Shown: piece by piece, positions 34,968 through 47,372 of the stretch
Layout: each line of letters opens with the position of its first letter
How positions within the stretch are numbered: the first letter of the stretch is position 1
Origin: Artocarpus heterophyllus
Taxonomy: Eukaryota; Streptophyta; Magnoliopsida; Rosales; Moraceae
Direction of reading: 5' to 3'
Assembly (NCBI GenBank): GCA_025403435.1
Contig: CM046351.1
Location: forward strand, 27,121,730-27,185,729
DNA: 64,000 nt
Notes under the pieces: generated by a model
What the model saw: only the letters and a program-made list of their open reading frames with translations
Databases searched by the model: none
Told to the model about the DNA's origin: nothing
Program-made: the position numbers and the translations under genes

Positions 34968-37779
34968 AAAAGAAATGAAAAAAAAAAAGAAAAATCAGAA
35001 AATTCAAAGCAAAACTCGACTTTCTCTCTCTAGACTTTCTCTCTCTAGATTTTCTCTCTCTCTCCTCAAATCTCGTTTGAGATTCCGGCGTTATTTTTCG
35101 ACACCTCCCATACCAGTGGGAAGCTCTCGTTGAGCTGAGTCCAACGAGGTGTCGTGCCACCCAAATAGCCGCCGGAGGAGGGCCCACGCGCCGCCCAAAG
35201 TGGCGGCGAAACCCATTTTTTCCCGACGTCGTTTCTCGGCCGTCCGACCACCAATCGACGTGATTTTGGTGTCTATGGACTCAGTGTGAGGAGAGGAACA
35301 AGATGGTACCAATTTTCCAGCTCAATTTTGGCTGGAAAGGCTTCGCCGGAGCTGCCCATCTCCGCCGTGTCGCCGCCCTTCGAGAACCGCCGATAATGGC
35401 GGCGGTGAGGTACACCGCCGCCACCGTTCGATTCAGACGGCGACGGGGAGTGAAACCCCTCGCCTAATTTCACGCCACAGCCGCGGTTGGTCGGAGTTCC
35501 ACCTCCGCCGTCGAGCGCCGCCGCGGAAGCCTTCGTAGCCACCGTTCCTGGCTGCCTCGCCCCAAATTGAAAGGGGGAAAATGTTCAGATGGTTGAGAAG
35601 AGCGTGAAGCAACTCTCAATTGCACGAAATGATGGCCGGAGGACGGAGAACGGCGTCTCCGTCGTGCACCGCCGTGGAGCTAGGTGGGGCCGCCGTTCCA
35701 CGCGGTGTTGAGCTGCCCCACCGTAGGGGAAACACTCAGAGGAGGTCGGGGAAGAAAACGCCCACCTCAATTTCACGGTACCGTCGCCGGAGGACCGAAA
35801 TCGGAGCCGCCGGTTTCCGCCGAGAGTTCCGCCTTCGAATTGCTATGTTGGAGGCCGAATTGGGTGAAATTGACCCCACCAATCGACTCAGGAGGGTCGA
35901 ATTAGGGGGGGTAGGCTCGAGCTCAGCCCTCAACGGAGCCAACCGCCGCCGGTCAACGGCCGGTCAACGGCGGTCAACGCCGGTCAACGGCCGGTCAAGG
36001 GCAAAATGGGATTTTGTGATCCGGACCTCCGATCGAAGATCCGAGACCGCCTCCCGACTCGTTTCGACGCTCTGAACGCAATGGTGACCTCCGTTCGAGC
36101 AAATTCTACTCCGATGAAAATCGTCCGGTACCGACTGCACGCGGATCGAGGCGATTCAAGCAGCAGTATCGGAGTCCAGAAGGACAGTTTCAAGAATGCA
36201 TGATCTCCAGGAAGCATTCCTAGCCATTTATGGTCGCTCGAGGAGCACTGCAGAGGATGCTTCACATACTGTAGATGCAGCGAGATACAACCAGATCTGC
36301 TTAGCTTGGAGTTCAAGTAAGTAGGAATCTCGCATGCAATATGAACTGTTTTAGAATAAACTGTTTTAGATGCTTTCATAGAAATTTATGAAATGCATGA
36401 TCAGTGATTGTTACACTGTCTTATGTAAGAATAGGTTTTATAACGTTATAAGGTGACAAAAAAACCCGTTAAGGGTAAAATCGTCATTTTTAAGGAAACG
36501 GCTAGAACGGAGTCGAACACTCCGATTTAGCATAATGTTATTAGATGGAAAATATTCCGTGATACGTTAAGTAACGTTACGGTCATATGAGATCAGAGAT
36601 TTCATAAGATATGTTTTAAGTAAACGAGTGGTAACCGATGGGTTACAAAGTTAAAAGGAAAAGTAACCCCGGTGGGTTACAAGGCTAAGTGAAAGAAATG
36701 TAAACTGACAGTTTATAAGGTTGAGTAACAGAACGGTAGACCGAAAGTATACTAGTCAAGTTATGAATAAGGAAAGAATGATTAATGTTTACGTTTTATT
36801 ATCAATCGAGTGGATTGATAATAAAGAAAGTTAATTAATGAGTCGGCTGTCGTTTGATCAGGACACAGAGGCCGACCAATGGAAGGAAAAGGAACGAGAA
36901 AGGAACGGAATAGAGAACGCTAGAGCATAGTTTGGGTAAGTTTCAAACCTCACCTACAGCATGAAGTAAATGATTTTTAAATGTTTATTTATATGATTTG
37001 CAAATGTGTTTGCAATTGTTAAGCAAGTTTCTTTTAAAGTATATTTGCATTTATTATGCAAAAAGTTTTAAAGTTCAAGAAAAAGAATTGCAATGAATTT
37101 GCAATCGTTATGTTAAAGGTTTATTTGCATATTGATATGCATAACGTTTCTTAAAAGTTTAAGTTATGATTTTCAAAGTATTGAAAGTATGTTTTGCATT
37201 ATGACAATGCATAATGTTTTATAGTTTAAGTTAAAGGTTTAATAATGTATTTGTTATGCAATGAGTGTTAGAATGCAAATTATGATTTGCAAAATGTGTT
37301 TACATTTTATATTGCATTTGTTATGCAATGAGTTGCATTTATTATGCAATTGGTTTTATAGTATAAGCTATGAATTGCAAGTGTATTGCATATGATGTGA
37401 TTGCATTTGAAATGCTCACTAAAGTTAATAAGAAGGTAACGTAAGGATAAAAAGAAAAGTGTCGTACCAGCCTCTTTGTTATGAGGTAATAAAGTAAAAT
37501 TAAAGTGTGACCTCCTAAAGGTGAGGTACAAGACCTCAATGTTTGATGGTCTCAAGTCTTCCACAAGGGAAGCATTATGTTTATGATCTCATGATTAATG
37601 AGTTGGTACGAACACTAAAGTAAAGTAAGGAAAAGGAAGGTTACAAGATAAAGAAAGTTAAGGAATAAGAATAAAGGTTGAGAAAGAAATGAATATTTAA
37701 GTTTATAGAATGTTCATAAAAGGCTCATAATTAAAGTTAATAATTGAGCATAAATGAAGTCATGCATTCTAATGTTACT

Positions 37780-38220
37780 TGAATGTTTTTTTATGAAATG
37801 TTTATATGCTATGTTATGGAAAACATTCAGAGAAATGTTTTATGACATGTGTTTATGAAAAACATTTTCATGTTTCAAGAAACGGTTTATGAACGACGTT
37901 TTAAGATAAACGTTCAAGAAATGTTTTAAGAGAAAGGTTTTACATTAAATGTTTATGAAAAACATTTCATGTTTGTAAGAAAAGGTTTACGAATGACGTT
38001 TTAAGAAAAACGTTGAAGAAATGTTTTACGAAAAACGTTTATGCAAAACGTTTCAGAAATGTTTTATGAAAAACGTTTTCAGAAATGTTTTATGAAAAAC
38101 GTTTATGAAGAACGTTTTTAGAAATGTTTAAGGAAAACGTTTATGAAAAATATTTTCATAAATGTTTATGGAAAACGTTCATGAAGAACGTTTCAAGAGA
38201 AAAGTTTTCATGAGAAAAGT
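37780..38220. repeat. Degenerate tandem repeats in the solo LTR
   Basis: Around 20 imperfect repeats of a GAAATGTTTTATGAAAAACG-like unit, about 22-30 bases each. Confidence 0.8.
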
Positions 38221-38996
38221 TTTAAAGCATGTTTAAATGCTTTGTGAGAATATGTTTGAACTTGCTGAGCGAAAGCTCATTAAAAGTTTTTCATGCTGTA
38301 GGTAATTTATGGGTGACCAATGGGACCCGTTAGAAGAGCTGGGTGCGGCGGAGGACAGATGCGAAGATTTGGGTATGGATACCATCACTGTTTGCTTCCG
38401 CTACGTAAAGTAAATGTTTTCTATTGTTTAATGTTGTGTTTTCGAAGTTTAAAGAAAACCAGAGTTTTAAGAATTGTATTCAAGTTTTAAAATACAGTTT
38501 ATTAAATTATGATTTAATAAATGTTTCTTATTAAGTTTTGAGAAACGATTTGAAATGATTTTAAGGACAAGTGTTGAGCGATGTCTCAACTTGAATGCGA
38601 CAGAGGTCGCATCAATATTAAAGAACGTTTAAGAAAAGAAAAAAAAAATTTTATTACAGTATTTTCTTACTAAGTAAGTAAGATTACTGTTTACGAAATG
38701 ATGATTATGAAAGTAAAGTGACTGCCCGAAAAGGCGGGTCGTCACATGTTTTCTGCCTGTTAAGATCAACAAATGATCTCAAAAATGACATCCAAAATAA
38801 TTGGAAATTGATTCATAAAAAGCCTGGAGACCATTTTTAGATTACTGATTTAATCTTTAGTGTTAATTTCACTTTTTAGTCCTTGAACTATGTAATTTGT
38901 CATATTTTAGCCTCTGAACTTTAAAATCTAACAAATCACACATATGAACTATTCAACTTGTCATGTTTTAGCAATTTTGTTACTAAATCTATTGAA

Positions 38997-39160
38997 GAGT
39001 GATTGGCAAAATTGGTTAGAATCAACTTTATGGTTAGGGAATAGTGTAAAACTCTCACATGCTACAGTAAAAGGCAAAAAGTAGCTACAGTGTAAAGCTA
39101 TCACATGCTATAGTATTTTGAACTAAAAAAGTTGGTTCTAACCATATTTGCTATACACCC
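38997..39160. repeat. MITE family A, copy 5 (nested)
   Basis: Ends GAGTGATTGGCAAAATTGG and, inverted, GGGTGTATAGCAAATATGG. It interrupts the left arm of the surrounding inverted-repeat element exactly where the right arm is continuous. Confidence 0.72.
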
Positions 39161-39891
39161 TATAAATATTGACAAAAATGAGCCAATAATTTCACTTTTG
39201 TTCTTAAACTATACAACTTGTACTATTTTGCCCTTTGAACTTTAAGCTATAACAAATCACACCTCTAAACTATAAAGCTTTTCATATTTTATCCCTTCTG
39301 TTACTAAATCCATTAAAATATTAACGCATTAAGTCACATATGTATGGACTTAATCGATTAATTATAAATCGACGATCGAGATTAAATCTTTTGTAATTGA
39401 ATTTCACGCATATCAGAGCTACAAATAAAAGGTTTTATAGACAAATGTATATTTTTATTGACTTAAAATTAAGAACAATTTTGAGGTTTTTCAATGATTA
39501 TTGAGCTCAATTAAGCAAAATATTCATTATTATATCATTTGCGTAATTTTTAACCCCAAAAAATTTAGTCATAAAAATAACCAAGTAGGTTATAATGTAG
39601 TCTTTATGTGTTGTTTTTATTACTTTATAAATGTACCTATACATCCAAGTGTTTTTTTTCCCTTATTTGTTCAGTTTTCTCTATCTTAATTCATAATAAT
39701 ACAAACCCAACATAAGTCATATGATGGAAAAAATTAAATAAAACTTCTTGAAAAAAAATAAAGCTATTATAAAAAATAAGAAAATAGTAAAAATTATATA
39801 ATGGAGAAAAATTTAAGGATTTTACCTTCAAAATATATGCTAAAAATATATATAAAGCCAAAAGATCAAAATAGTTATTCAGATCTATATT

Positions 39892-40035
39892 GTGTTTGAG
39901 AGAAGAGTTCAAACCTATAGTTTGAACCATTTTTGACTCAAAACACTAACTGTTGAGAGCTTCACATTAGTTGCTGAAAGCTTTACACTATGGACTGCTC
40001 AAATTGATGAATTCAAATTGTTGAGCCAAACACAA
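39892..40035. repeat. MITE family A-like copy (nested)
   Basis: GTGTTTGAGAGAAGAGTTCA at the left and TTGAGCCAAACACAA at the right. The core has 'gagagcttcacatt' and 'gaaagctttacacta' half repeats. Confidence 0.55.
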
Positions 40036-41157
40036 TATGATTAACAAAACAGTCAAAATGGGACAAGTTTCATAATTTAGGGTTGTGATTTGTTACATTT
40101 TAAAGTTTAGAGGCCAAAATAAAATAAGTTACATAGTTTAGGGGCTAAAAGTGAATTTATTAGCTCAATTCTGTCAATATTTGACGGTTTTAATAACAAA
40201 ATGAGATAAGTTGAATAATTAAAAGATGTGATTTGTTATGTTTTACAGTTCATGGGCCAAAATAGGACAAGTTGTATAGTTTAAGGGGCGAAATTGAAAT
40301 TAGCCCAAACATTTATTGAGGTTGTAATTCATTTTTGACACAAGTAGTTATAATCATGGACGTAATTTTTGGCGAAATTTTGGTAGAAATTTAAAAAATT
40401 TCGAGGTATCGAATATCTTTCTACTGTAATATTGATTTAGGCAAAATATTAGACATATTGGTAAAAATATCAATATCGTAAAATCTGTAGTGTATTTTGT
40501 ACAAAATTTTGGTACATATTGTAGAAGTTTTGATGAAATTTTAGTAATATAGGAAATACAAAATTTAATGGATTTTTCCCTTTAAGTAATCTACCAGTAT
40601 TTTAATATTTTCAATGAATGAATATTTGTCCTATACATATTAAAAATACTATGAAGATAATATTTTTATGAGATGGCACTCAATTTTCTTGGGATCCAAT
40701 TATAGCAGCTTCTCTAATGAGATTCCTCATGCTTATTATCTATACAATAAGGACTTTAAAAACTATGACAGTTATAGAATTTTTAATTATTCTCATCTGA
40801 GCACACCAACACCATCTCAGGTAAATAATTAAGAGAATTTATAGTTTTTCATTCATAAAAATACAGTAGAAAAAGTCAACAAACCTACATATAGCACATC
40901 CATAACTATATTCAACAATATTCAAATAACATGTTATGGCATCAATCTTGTTTGAATCAAGTTGGAATCCCAACCATGTTTAAGACTTATAGACCTTCCT
41001 TCTAATATGTATGAAATTTATTATGTAAGAGATGCTTATTTATGTTTCTTTTTAATGTTTATTATAGCTTAAAGTATTAGAGATATATTTAATATAAAAT
41101 TTTCATAATTTTTTAATCTCTCCCTACAGTTTAAATTTAAGAACAACACTCAAAAAT

Positions 41158-41462
41158 ATCAGTTGTCTTATTTTGATACTTATATTTTCAACTGACATAC
41201 TAATGATCCCTGAACTTTTCAAATGTTATGCTACTAGTACCTTTGCAATGAAAACACTATAAATTGATGGATTTTATCTGGCGGGGTGCATATGATGTAC
41301 TTTGAAACTAGCTTAAATCAAGCTATCTAAAAGTAACATGATGAAATCGGTTGGATTTTTAATGTTTATGTTAGAGGAATATTATTAGTGCAACATTTGA
41401 AAAACTTGAGAATCGTTAATGTGTTAATTGAAAGTCTAGAGGTCAAAATAAGACAATTGTTA
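41158..41462. repeat. MITE with about 100-bp inverted arms
   Basis: The left arm ATATCAGTTGTCTTATTTTG pairs with the inverted right arm AATAACAATTGTCTTATTTTG. The similarity extends through 'cttttcaaatgtt'. Confidence 0.65.
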
Positions 41463-42549
41463 TTCCTCATGAGCAAAAAGTAAAATTAACCATAAGAATA
41501 ATAACTAAATATATGGAGTAGAAAGTAAAAACGAAAGGAACATTTACTGTTTTGTATCATGTATTCTAAGTATATTCAAAAACTATGCTTTTGATTTTTA
41601 AACTCATCAAATATGTACTTTCAAATGGATTTAATATGCACATCTGTATTTTATCTCGATCAATAATTAATTTTGACTTTCATGCTGATCAAATTATCTT
41701 TTAAAAGGAGGAAAAAGCTGTACTTTCAAAAAGTTAGAAGGAAAAAAATAAAGACATCACAAAAAAACCTAGTTTGAGGGATTTTCTTAGCATATTTGGA
41801 GTCAAAGCTTAGTTTTTTTATTTTCTAGTTGAGGGTATTTAGGTAAAAAAGTAAATTGTGTAAGATTTGTATATTAAATATAATATGAAAGTAATATATT
41901 TAATGAGATCAAAATTACTTTGTTTATAATTCTACCTAAAACAAAAGATGGAGGTAAATAAGTTAAAAAAAAAAAAAAAAGAGAGAGAGAAGGTGATAAA
42001 GTAGTATGTCGTCATCACCATTATTGAAACTTTGGGATATTAGCTGGCTTGAATTTGGGAAAACAAATAAACAATCATATTCTAGCGAAAGGACTCGGAG
42101 TGGAAAATTGGCTATGGCCAGCTTATGTCCAATATCTTCACGTAACATTGCAGAGATTGTCATGTCCTAACAATTATTGTTACGTCTGAAGTTTTGCTCA
42201 GTCTTTTTCCAATGTGCAAATGTGCTTCATAAATACGATGTCTTTGTATGTTTGGATATTGTGGATGACAGACAATATAAATGATAATAAAAAAGATGAA
42301 AAATTTAAAAAGAATGCGGATGCCAATTGTAAGCCTTACTTGTCAAAAGTATGAATGAAAGCAAAGTCAAGGATAATTTAAAAAATGATAACAATCTTAT
42401 AAATGCCTCAAAACTATGCACTTTAGGTCAAGGATTTTTTTTTTTTTTTTAAAATGAGTCCTTTTCACTCCTTATTTACATAAAATATCTAGCGGGAATC
42501 GTTTCCATTGTATGTCACGACGATCCTAGGGCTTACCGTATAGAGCTAA

Positions 42550-42636
42550 CATCGGTTAAGTATGGCCGTCATGTAACTATAGATACATCTTCCCATCGGT
42601 CAAGTATAACTGTTATGTAACTATAAATACACCCTC
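42550..42636. repeat. 44-bp tandem duplication
   Basis: CATCGGTTAAGTATGGCCGT (42550) and CATCGGTCAAGTATAACTGT (42594) begin two adjacent diverged copies. Confidence 0.75.
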
Positions 42637-43216
42637 CTAATTCCGTCTAAATTCGTCTATGGTAATGAAAGAATGGTTAATGTGAACTAACTATTAGTGA
42701 TTGACCTTTTAAAAAAAGATATTAGAGGTTAAACTTTGTCAAAACTATAAAATTATTAAAAAAAGTTTTTTTTAGAAAAGTTTGGAACTCTCACTTTCAA
42801 TATCCCAACAATCAAACAATTGAACTTATTTGTTTTTGTAGATTCAGCAATGATTCATGCTCTTTTACTACAATGTTTTCTTTTACAAACTTTTACATTT
42901 TAGTTTAAACTTTCTGTGCGAACCTAAAAACCAAAGAAGCCGTAGGTTTAAAAGAAACAATTGAACTTATTTATATTATTTTACTAATCATCCTTGACTA
43001 AACCTATCTTGTTAATCAAGTCATCACTTCCGTCAAAGTAAAAAGTGGAGGTAAATGAAAGAAATTTTTCGATATCGCTCTAAATAAGAGGTGAAATGAA
43101 CAAATTTTAAAGAAATTAGGAGAACATGCTAACAAAATATTTAATTCAAAGGATATTTATAAAATTAATCGAAAAAAAGGATAAATAGAATATGCATTCT
43201 TTTGAAAAACTATTAA

Positions 43217-43374
43217 GTGTTCAAAAAGTATAGTTAAAACTAAAAAATTTAAACTAAAAACTGTAGCTTATTAGAGCTTTACTTGTAGCTTATTTTTTTA
43301 TTACTATAATATGCAAGAGTTTTATATTTTAACAATTAAAAATTTAGTTAGAATTAATTTCGTTGTACATCCTC
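43217..43374. repeat. MITE family A, copy 6 (eroded)
   Basis: The core 'ttagagctttacttgtagctta...atgcaagagttttatattttaaca' matches. The ends are weak. Confidence 0.5.
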
Positions 43375-45144
43375 GAAGAGCTATTTTGTTGTGCATTTGT
43401 TTTCCTCCGAGAAGGAAATGCTTACAGAGTAGCAGAGACAATGTTTCAAGGTCAGCCCCACCACCGATTTAGATACTAGTCGGTGCATTAAAAATAAAAA
43501 AAGAAGAAGAAAATTTTTCTAAGTCATTAATAGGACATTATGATTTGCTGGAATGTGGCTGTCGATCTCTTCTCTGCATGCATTAATTTAACCAACCAAT
43601 AATGCTCTAAACTCAAAGTAGAACATGTGCTTATGAGAATATGCGTCGAATATTATCAAAGACAAGCTAAATAATTGGTTCAAATGTGAAATAGACTTTG
43701 GTTTTGGGAGCAAAACTTACGGTAGGAGAAGTATTTTAACCTCATCGATCGCTCTTGTTATTGTAACTGATGGATTAACTTTTCAATAGTCTAAACTATT
43801 GCTAAAAATAGTTATACGTTGCGTATTGTAAATTATAGTGTCAAAATGCATGTCATACTTTCCTTTCTTAAAAATTTTGACAGTACCATTTCAGGTTGCC
43901 AATTCTTTTAGCGAAAATGATTACATTGAAAAAGTTCAAATCTTGTTCTTCAAGTTCACGACCATGCAAGCATGGTTCAATTTGACAAAACTTATAATAG
44001 AATAGGTATTTTGTTCTTATTAATAGATCATGTTACCTTAACCGTTAGATTAATTTTTCAACGGTTTAATCCATGGTTGGAAAATAGTTTTATATCACAT
44101 GCTGTAAATTTTTAACATAGACGATAGCATATCGTACCGTTAAAAATAACAAGAATTACTGATAGAGCCGAAATGTTTACCTAATTATACCCTATCATAA
44201 GAGTTCCCGAGAAGTTTTGTACCAAAAAGTTGCGAAGAAATTAGCATTTAGTGGCATGATGAGGATATAAGAAGTGTTTTATGTTATGTTTTATGTAGAG
44301 GTATAATTTTCTTGTCCCTTCCCCTCTCATTAGAAAAAAATAAATGAGTGATTGGACCATAATTATTAAACAAATGCAATGTAAATTAGGTTGGCTACCT
44401 CTTTTAAATTTAGTTATTTTATCTATACTACTTTTATGCGTAAATTAAGTTTAAATTTTCCATAAAAACGTGTATTCAAATATTAATTCTCTAAAAGTGA
44501 ATTCCTCTAATTCACCCTTAGAACGTTAACATAACTAGTCTCTTAAAGCCACATGACCTCCATTCTATTTTCTATTTATTCACACTAATGAAATGATTAT
44601 CTCAATCTTTACCTTAATTAGTGAAAGTTAAACGGGTCTAATAGAGTTATGAGGAGATGGGGTCCTTAGATAAGCAAACCTGAGCTTCTTGATGTGGTCA
44701 CAGAGTTGAACAATTTGTCAAAAAAAGGTTTTCATTTGGAATTTTATGAGTTTTGGACCACAAAGGGGAAAAAAAGAGAAGATTTTCTAAAAAATTAAAT
44801 CACATTAAAGCACATCAACTTCAGCACGTGCAGTCCACGTGAAGCTGGCCCATAAGCCCATTTGGGTATCTTAAATCTCAGTACAAAATGTCTTTTTCTA
44901 CAAAAGAAAGATACATAACACACCTACTCCCAAGCTAGGGATAACCTACTAGTATGCGGTTCTTGTTTTGTTTTTGTTGTTTTTTTTTTTTTTTTTTAGG
45001 CTGTAGTTATGAGCTGTGGTGAAGATTTATTGCTTGCTTTCGGCTTCATAGTAGATTTGCATGGTGGCTTATACGTCCTTTGATGGTTCTGAGTTTTAGA
45101 GAGAAACACTCCCTCTCCCCCCTTTCTCAAATTTTTGATGCTTC

Positions 45145-45302
45145 ATTTGACAACGTCGTTATAATAATATGATTTCAACTGTTACTGCTAAAGTTTTTAT
45201 ATATTATAATATAAAACAAAAGTAGGTTATAGTGTAAAACCTTAATATATTACAATAAATTTATTTTAATTTTTAGTTCTAATTACGTTGCAAACGCACT
45301 CT
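45145..45302. repeat. MITE family A, copy 7 (eroded)
   Basis: 'ttatagtgtaaaaccttaatatattaca' core, with left end CATTTGACAACG and right end CGTTGCAAACG. Confidence 0.5.
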
Positions 45303-45862
45303 AAAATATGCCAAAAACATATTCCTTTATTGCGTAAATTGAATTATATATAAAAATTGTGACATACCACCTGATTCAAAAATATACACAATTATATCCG
45401 ATGTAAATGTTAATACTAATGTTAAATTCGATACCAAAAGTGTAATATGTTATTTTTATTTATAGTGATGGAGTTAGAAAATTTTATCAAAGGGCGTAAT
45501 ATAACAAAAAAAATTTCTAAAATTACAACTTGTATTTTTTTAACTTTACCCTATTGTTTTCATCGTTGCATTTATTTTGTTCATATTCTAAACGAATCAA
45601 ATATACGACAGAATTCAATTCACTTTTCAAACTTGGAACCTCCAAATTTAAGTTTTTATAGTACTATAAAAATATTACAATTACTACAATTAAAAATTTT
45701 AGTGGACAAAACAAAAAGAAAAGTGCGAAAAGAAAAATAATTGTTAGGCTTCCACTTCGACCCAGAAGCAGCTGCTCCTTTAGGCTCTATGTTGTTCTGT
45801 CATTGTACCAAACACAACATATGTTAAATTTAACATAAAAAATGACATTAATTTGTTTATAA

Positions 45863-46010
45863 GGGTGATGAAAACCGTTGGTTAGAACTATTTTTTACTG
45901 TAGCATATAAGAGCTTTACACTGTAACATTTTTTTTTATTGTTACTGTAGCATATAAGAGCTTTACACTGTTTATAACTGAAAAAGTGGTTCCCACCACT
46001 TTTGTCAAGC
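45863..46010. repeat. MITE family A, copy 8
   Basis: Two near-identical internal segments 'tactgtagcatataagagctttacactgt' (45896-45925 and 45942-45971), then 'ttataactgaaaaagtggt'. Confidence 0.65.
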
Positions 46011-47372
46011 AGAAGGTTGAAGTAATTTTCTTATTCTAACATATTAATTTAAATTGAAAATGCTCTAAGGCACTGGTCACCTTCCCCCACCACCAGCGTA
46101 TAATATAAAAGTTACAATAATATCCAAATTTAAGTGAGGGCCTACAACTTGGGGAATTTAGAGCCCACTGCAAAAAGGTCACGTTCTCCGCCAAAGTTGG
46201 TGAAGGTATAAGCTTAGTTTGAAAGGCATGTTTAGCTTGGCAGCCACCAATGCTAAGCAAAAGTCCATATCATCAAAGGACAGTAGTTGTCTTGAATTGC
46301 TTTTGCGGCTTTTAGTAAAAGTTGACGTTTATGATTGGATTATTTCGTAATCTCCAAATTAGAAATTAGATTTGTTAATGCCCACTAAGTCAAATTCGAG
46401 TTGAGTTTGGAATTTGAATTACGTGAATCTGATTTTGATTCCTACTTTGGATAAAAAAAGTAAATATGATCTTGATTCTTACATTGGATAAAAAAAAGAA
46501 AGTAAATTTTAGTTTGTTTTGCAAGATAATATAAAAATGACTGGACATAATTCAACCACTTTTCATAATGACTTTGAGAAGCAACAATTAAAATTTTCGA
46601 CGGAAACAAAATATTCTTTTTGAAGAAGCATGACAATACTAAACTCGCCTAAATAAAGTTACTCTTAACTTCATTTTCCCCCTCTAATTATCCCGTGACA
46701 TTCAAGAATTTACCAGATATTGAAAAATTTTATCATATAATTCGTGGTGAAACCGGCTCAATAAAGTTTGGGGCTATAAGTAAAGTTTTTAAAAGGAATC
46801 TTTTTAAAAGGAATTCTTTTAATGAAATATTCTACACTAAAACTTAAAATTAGGAAAAAAGAGCAATCATAAAGGAAAGAAAATAACGTTTCAAATACAT
46901 ACATATATATATATATATAATTGTTTTTACGTTTTATTATTATTATTAAAGTATTTTATTATTATATTGTAATTAAGTTAAAATAAAAAAAAAAAACCAT
47001 TGCCATTTTTTTTTGAAAAAACGTTTGTCTCTTTTTAAGGGAGGCGCTTAAGTTTCTATTTGATTTACCCCATTTTGATTTCCCTCATCAAAAAACAATA
47101 TCTGATTTTATTGAAGGGATGTTTGTTTTTTTATTTTTCTTTTTTCTTTTTAAAGAAAGAATAGATGATTGGCTTGGTTACCTAAAAAATCTCAATGTGA
47201 TGTAATTCTTTTAAAAAAATGCCACTCTATTAACGTGTAGACAACTAGAAAAATGGTCTTTAAATGTAATAATAATAAAAAAATACTTTTTTAAAATACA
47301 ATTAATTCAAATACAACCTATGTTTTAGGAAAAAAATTTAAAGCCCTCTTGAATTTAGGGGTCGCAAGCCAT

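Larger units (their letters stand above)
34793..38751 (+). mobile_element. Solo LTR, Tekay/Del-like Ty3/gypsy, with perfect 5-bp duplication
   Basis: LTR 34798-38746 (3949 bp) starts TGTAACACCC and ends GGCGGGTCGTCACA. TGTTT flanks it on both sides (34793-34797 and 38747-38751). A TATAAAAG box (34960-34967) is followed by a CT-rich leader and a GC-rich block (35080-36180). The 3' part is AT-rich with degenerate ACGTTT/AACGTT repeats (37780-38220). A GAACTTGCTGAGCGAAAGCTC segment (38258-38278) matches the LTRs of the element at 47-59 kb. No PBS, PPT or coding domain lies inside, so it is a single LTR left by LTR-LTR recombination. Confidence 0.8.
38857..40308. mobile_element. Mutator-like inverted-repeat element carrying two nested MITEs
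   Basis: The left arm consists of two related segments (38857-38996 and about 39185-39315). The right arm (about 40050-40308) has the same two segments in inverse order. All carry 'aaactat...aacttgt' and 'taacaaatcaca' phrases. The left arm is split by MITE copy 5 (38997-39160), and a second MITE (39892-40035) lies in the interior. No clear duplication at the edges and no coding frame. Confidence 0.62.
40309..47365. other. Intergenic, AT-rich, no gene seen
   Basis: Contains a 300-bp MITE (41158-41462), a 44-bp tandem duplication (42550-42636) and a pair of diverged 115-bp direct repeats (43722-43838 and about 44000-44118). MITE family A copies 6-8, (A)n/(T)n runs and a (TA)n run (46901-46918) are also present. 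Short open frames here show no recognisable domain. Confidence 0.6.

Noticed and set aside
35620..36075. 151-codon plus-strand frame and overlapping frames in the GC-rich block at 35-36.4 kb
   Set aside because: Inside the solo LTR; GC-rich leader-like DNA opens several overlapping frames on both strands, with low-complexity Arg/Ser/Pro content and no domain.
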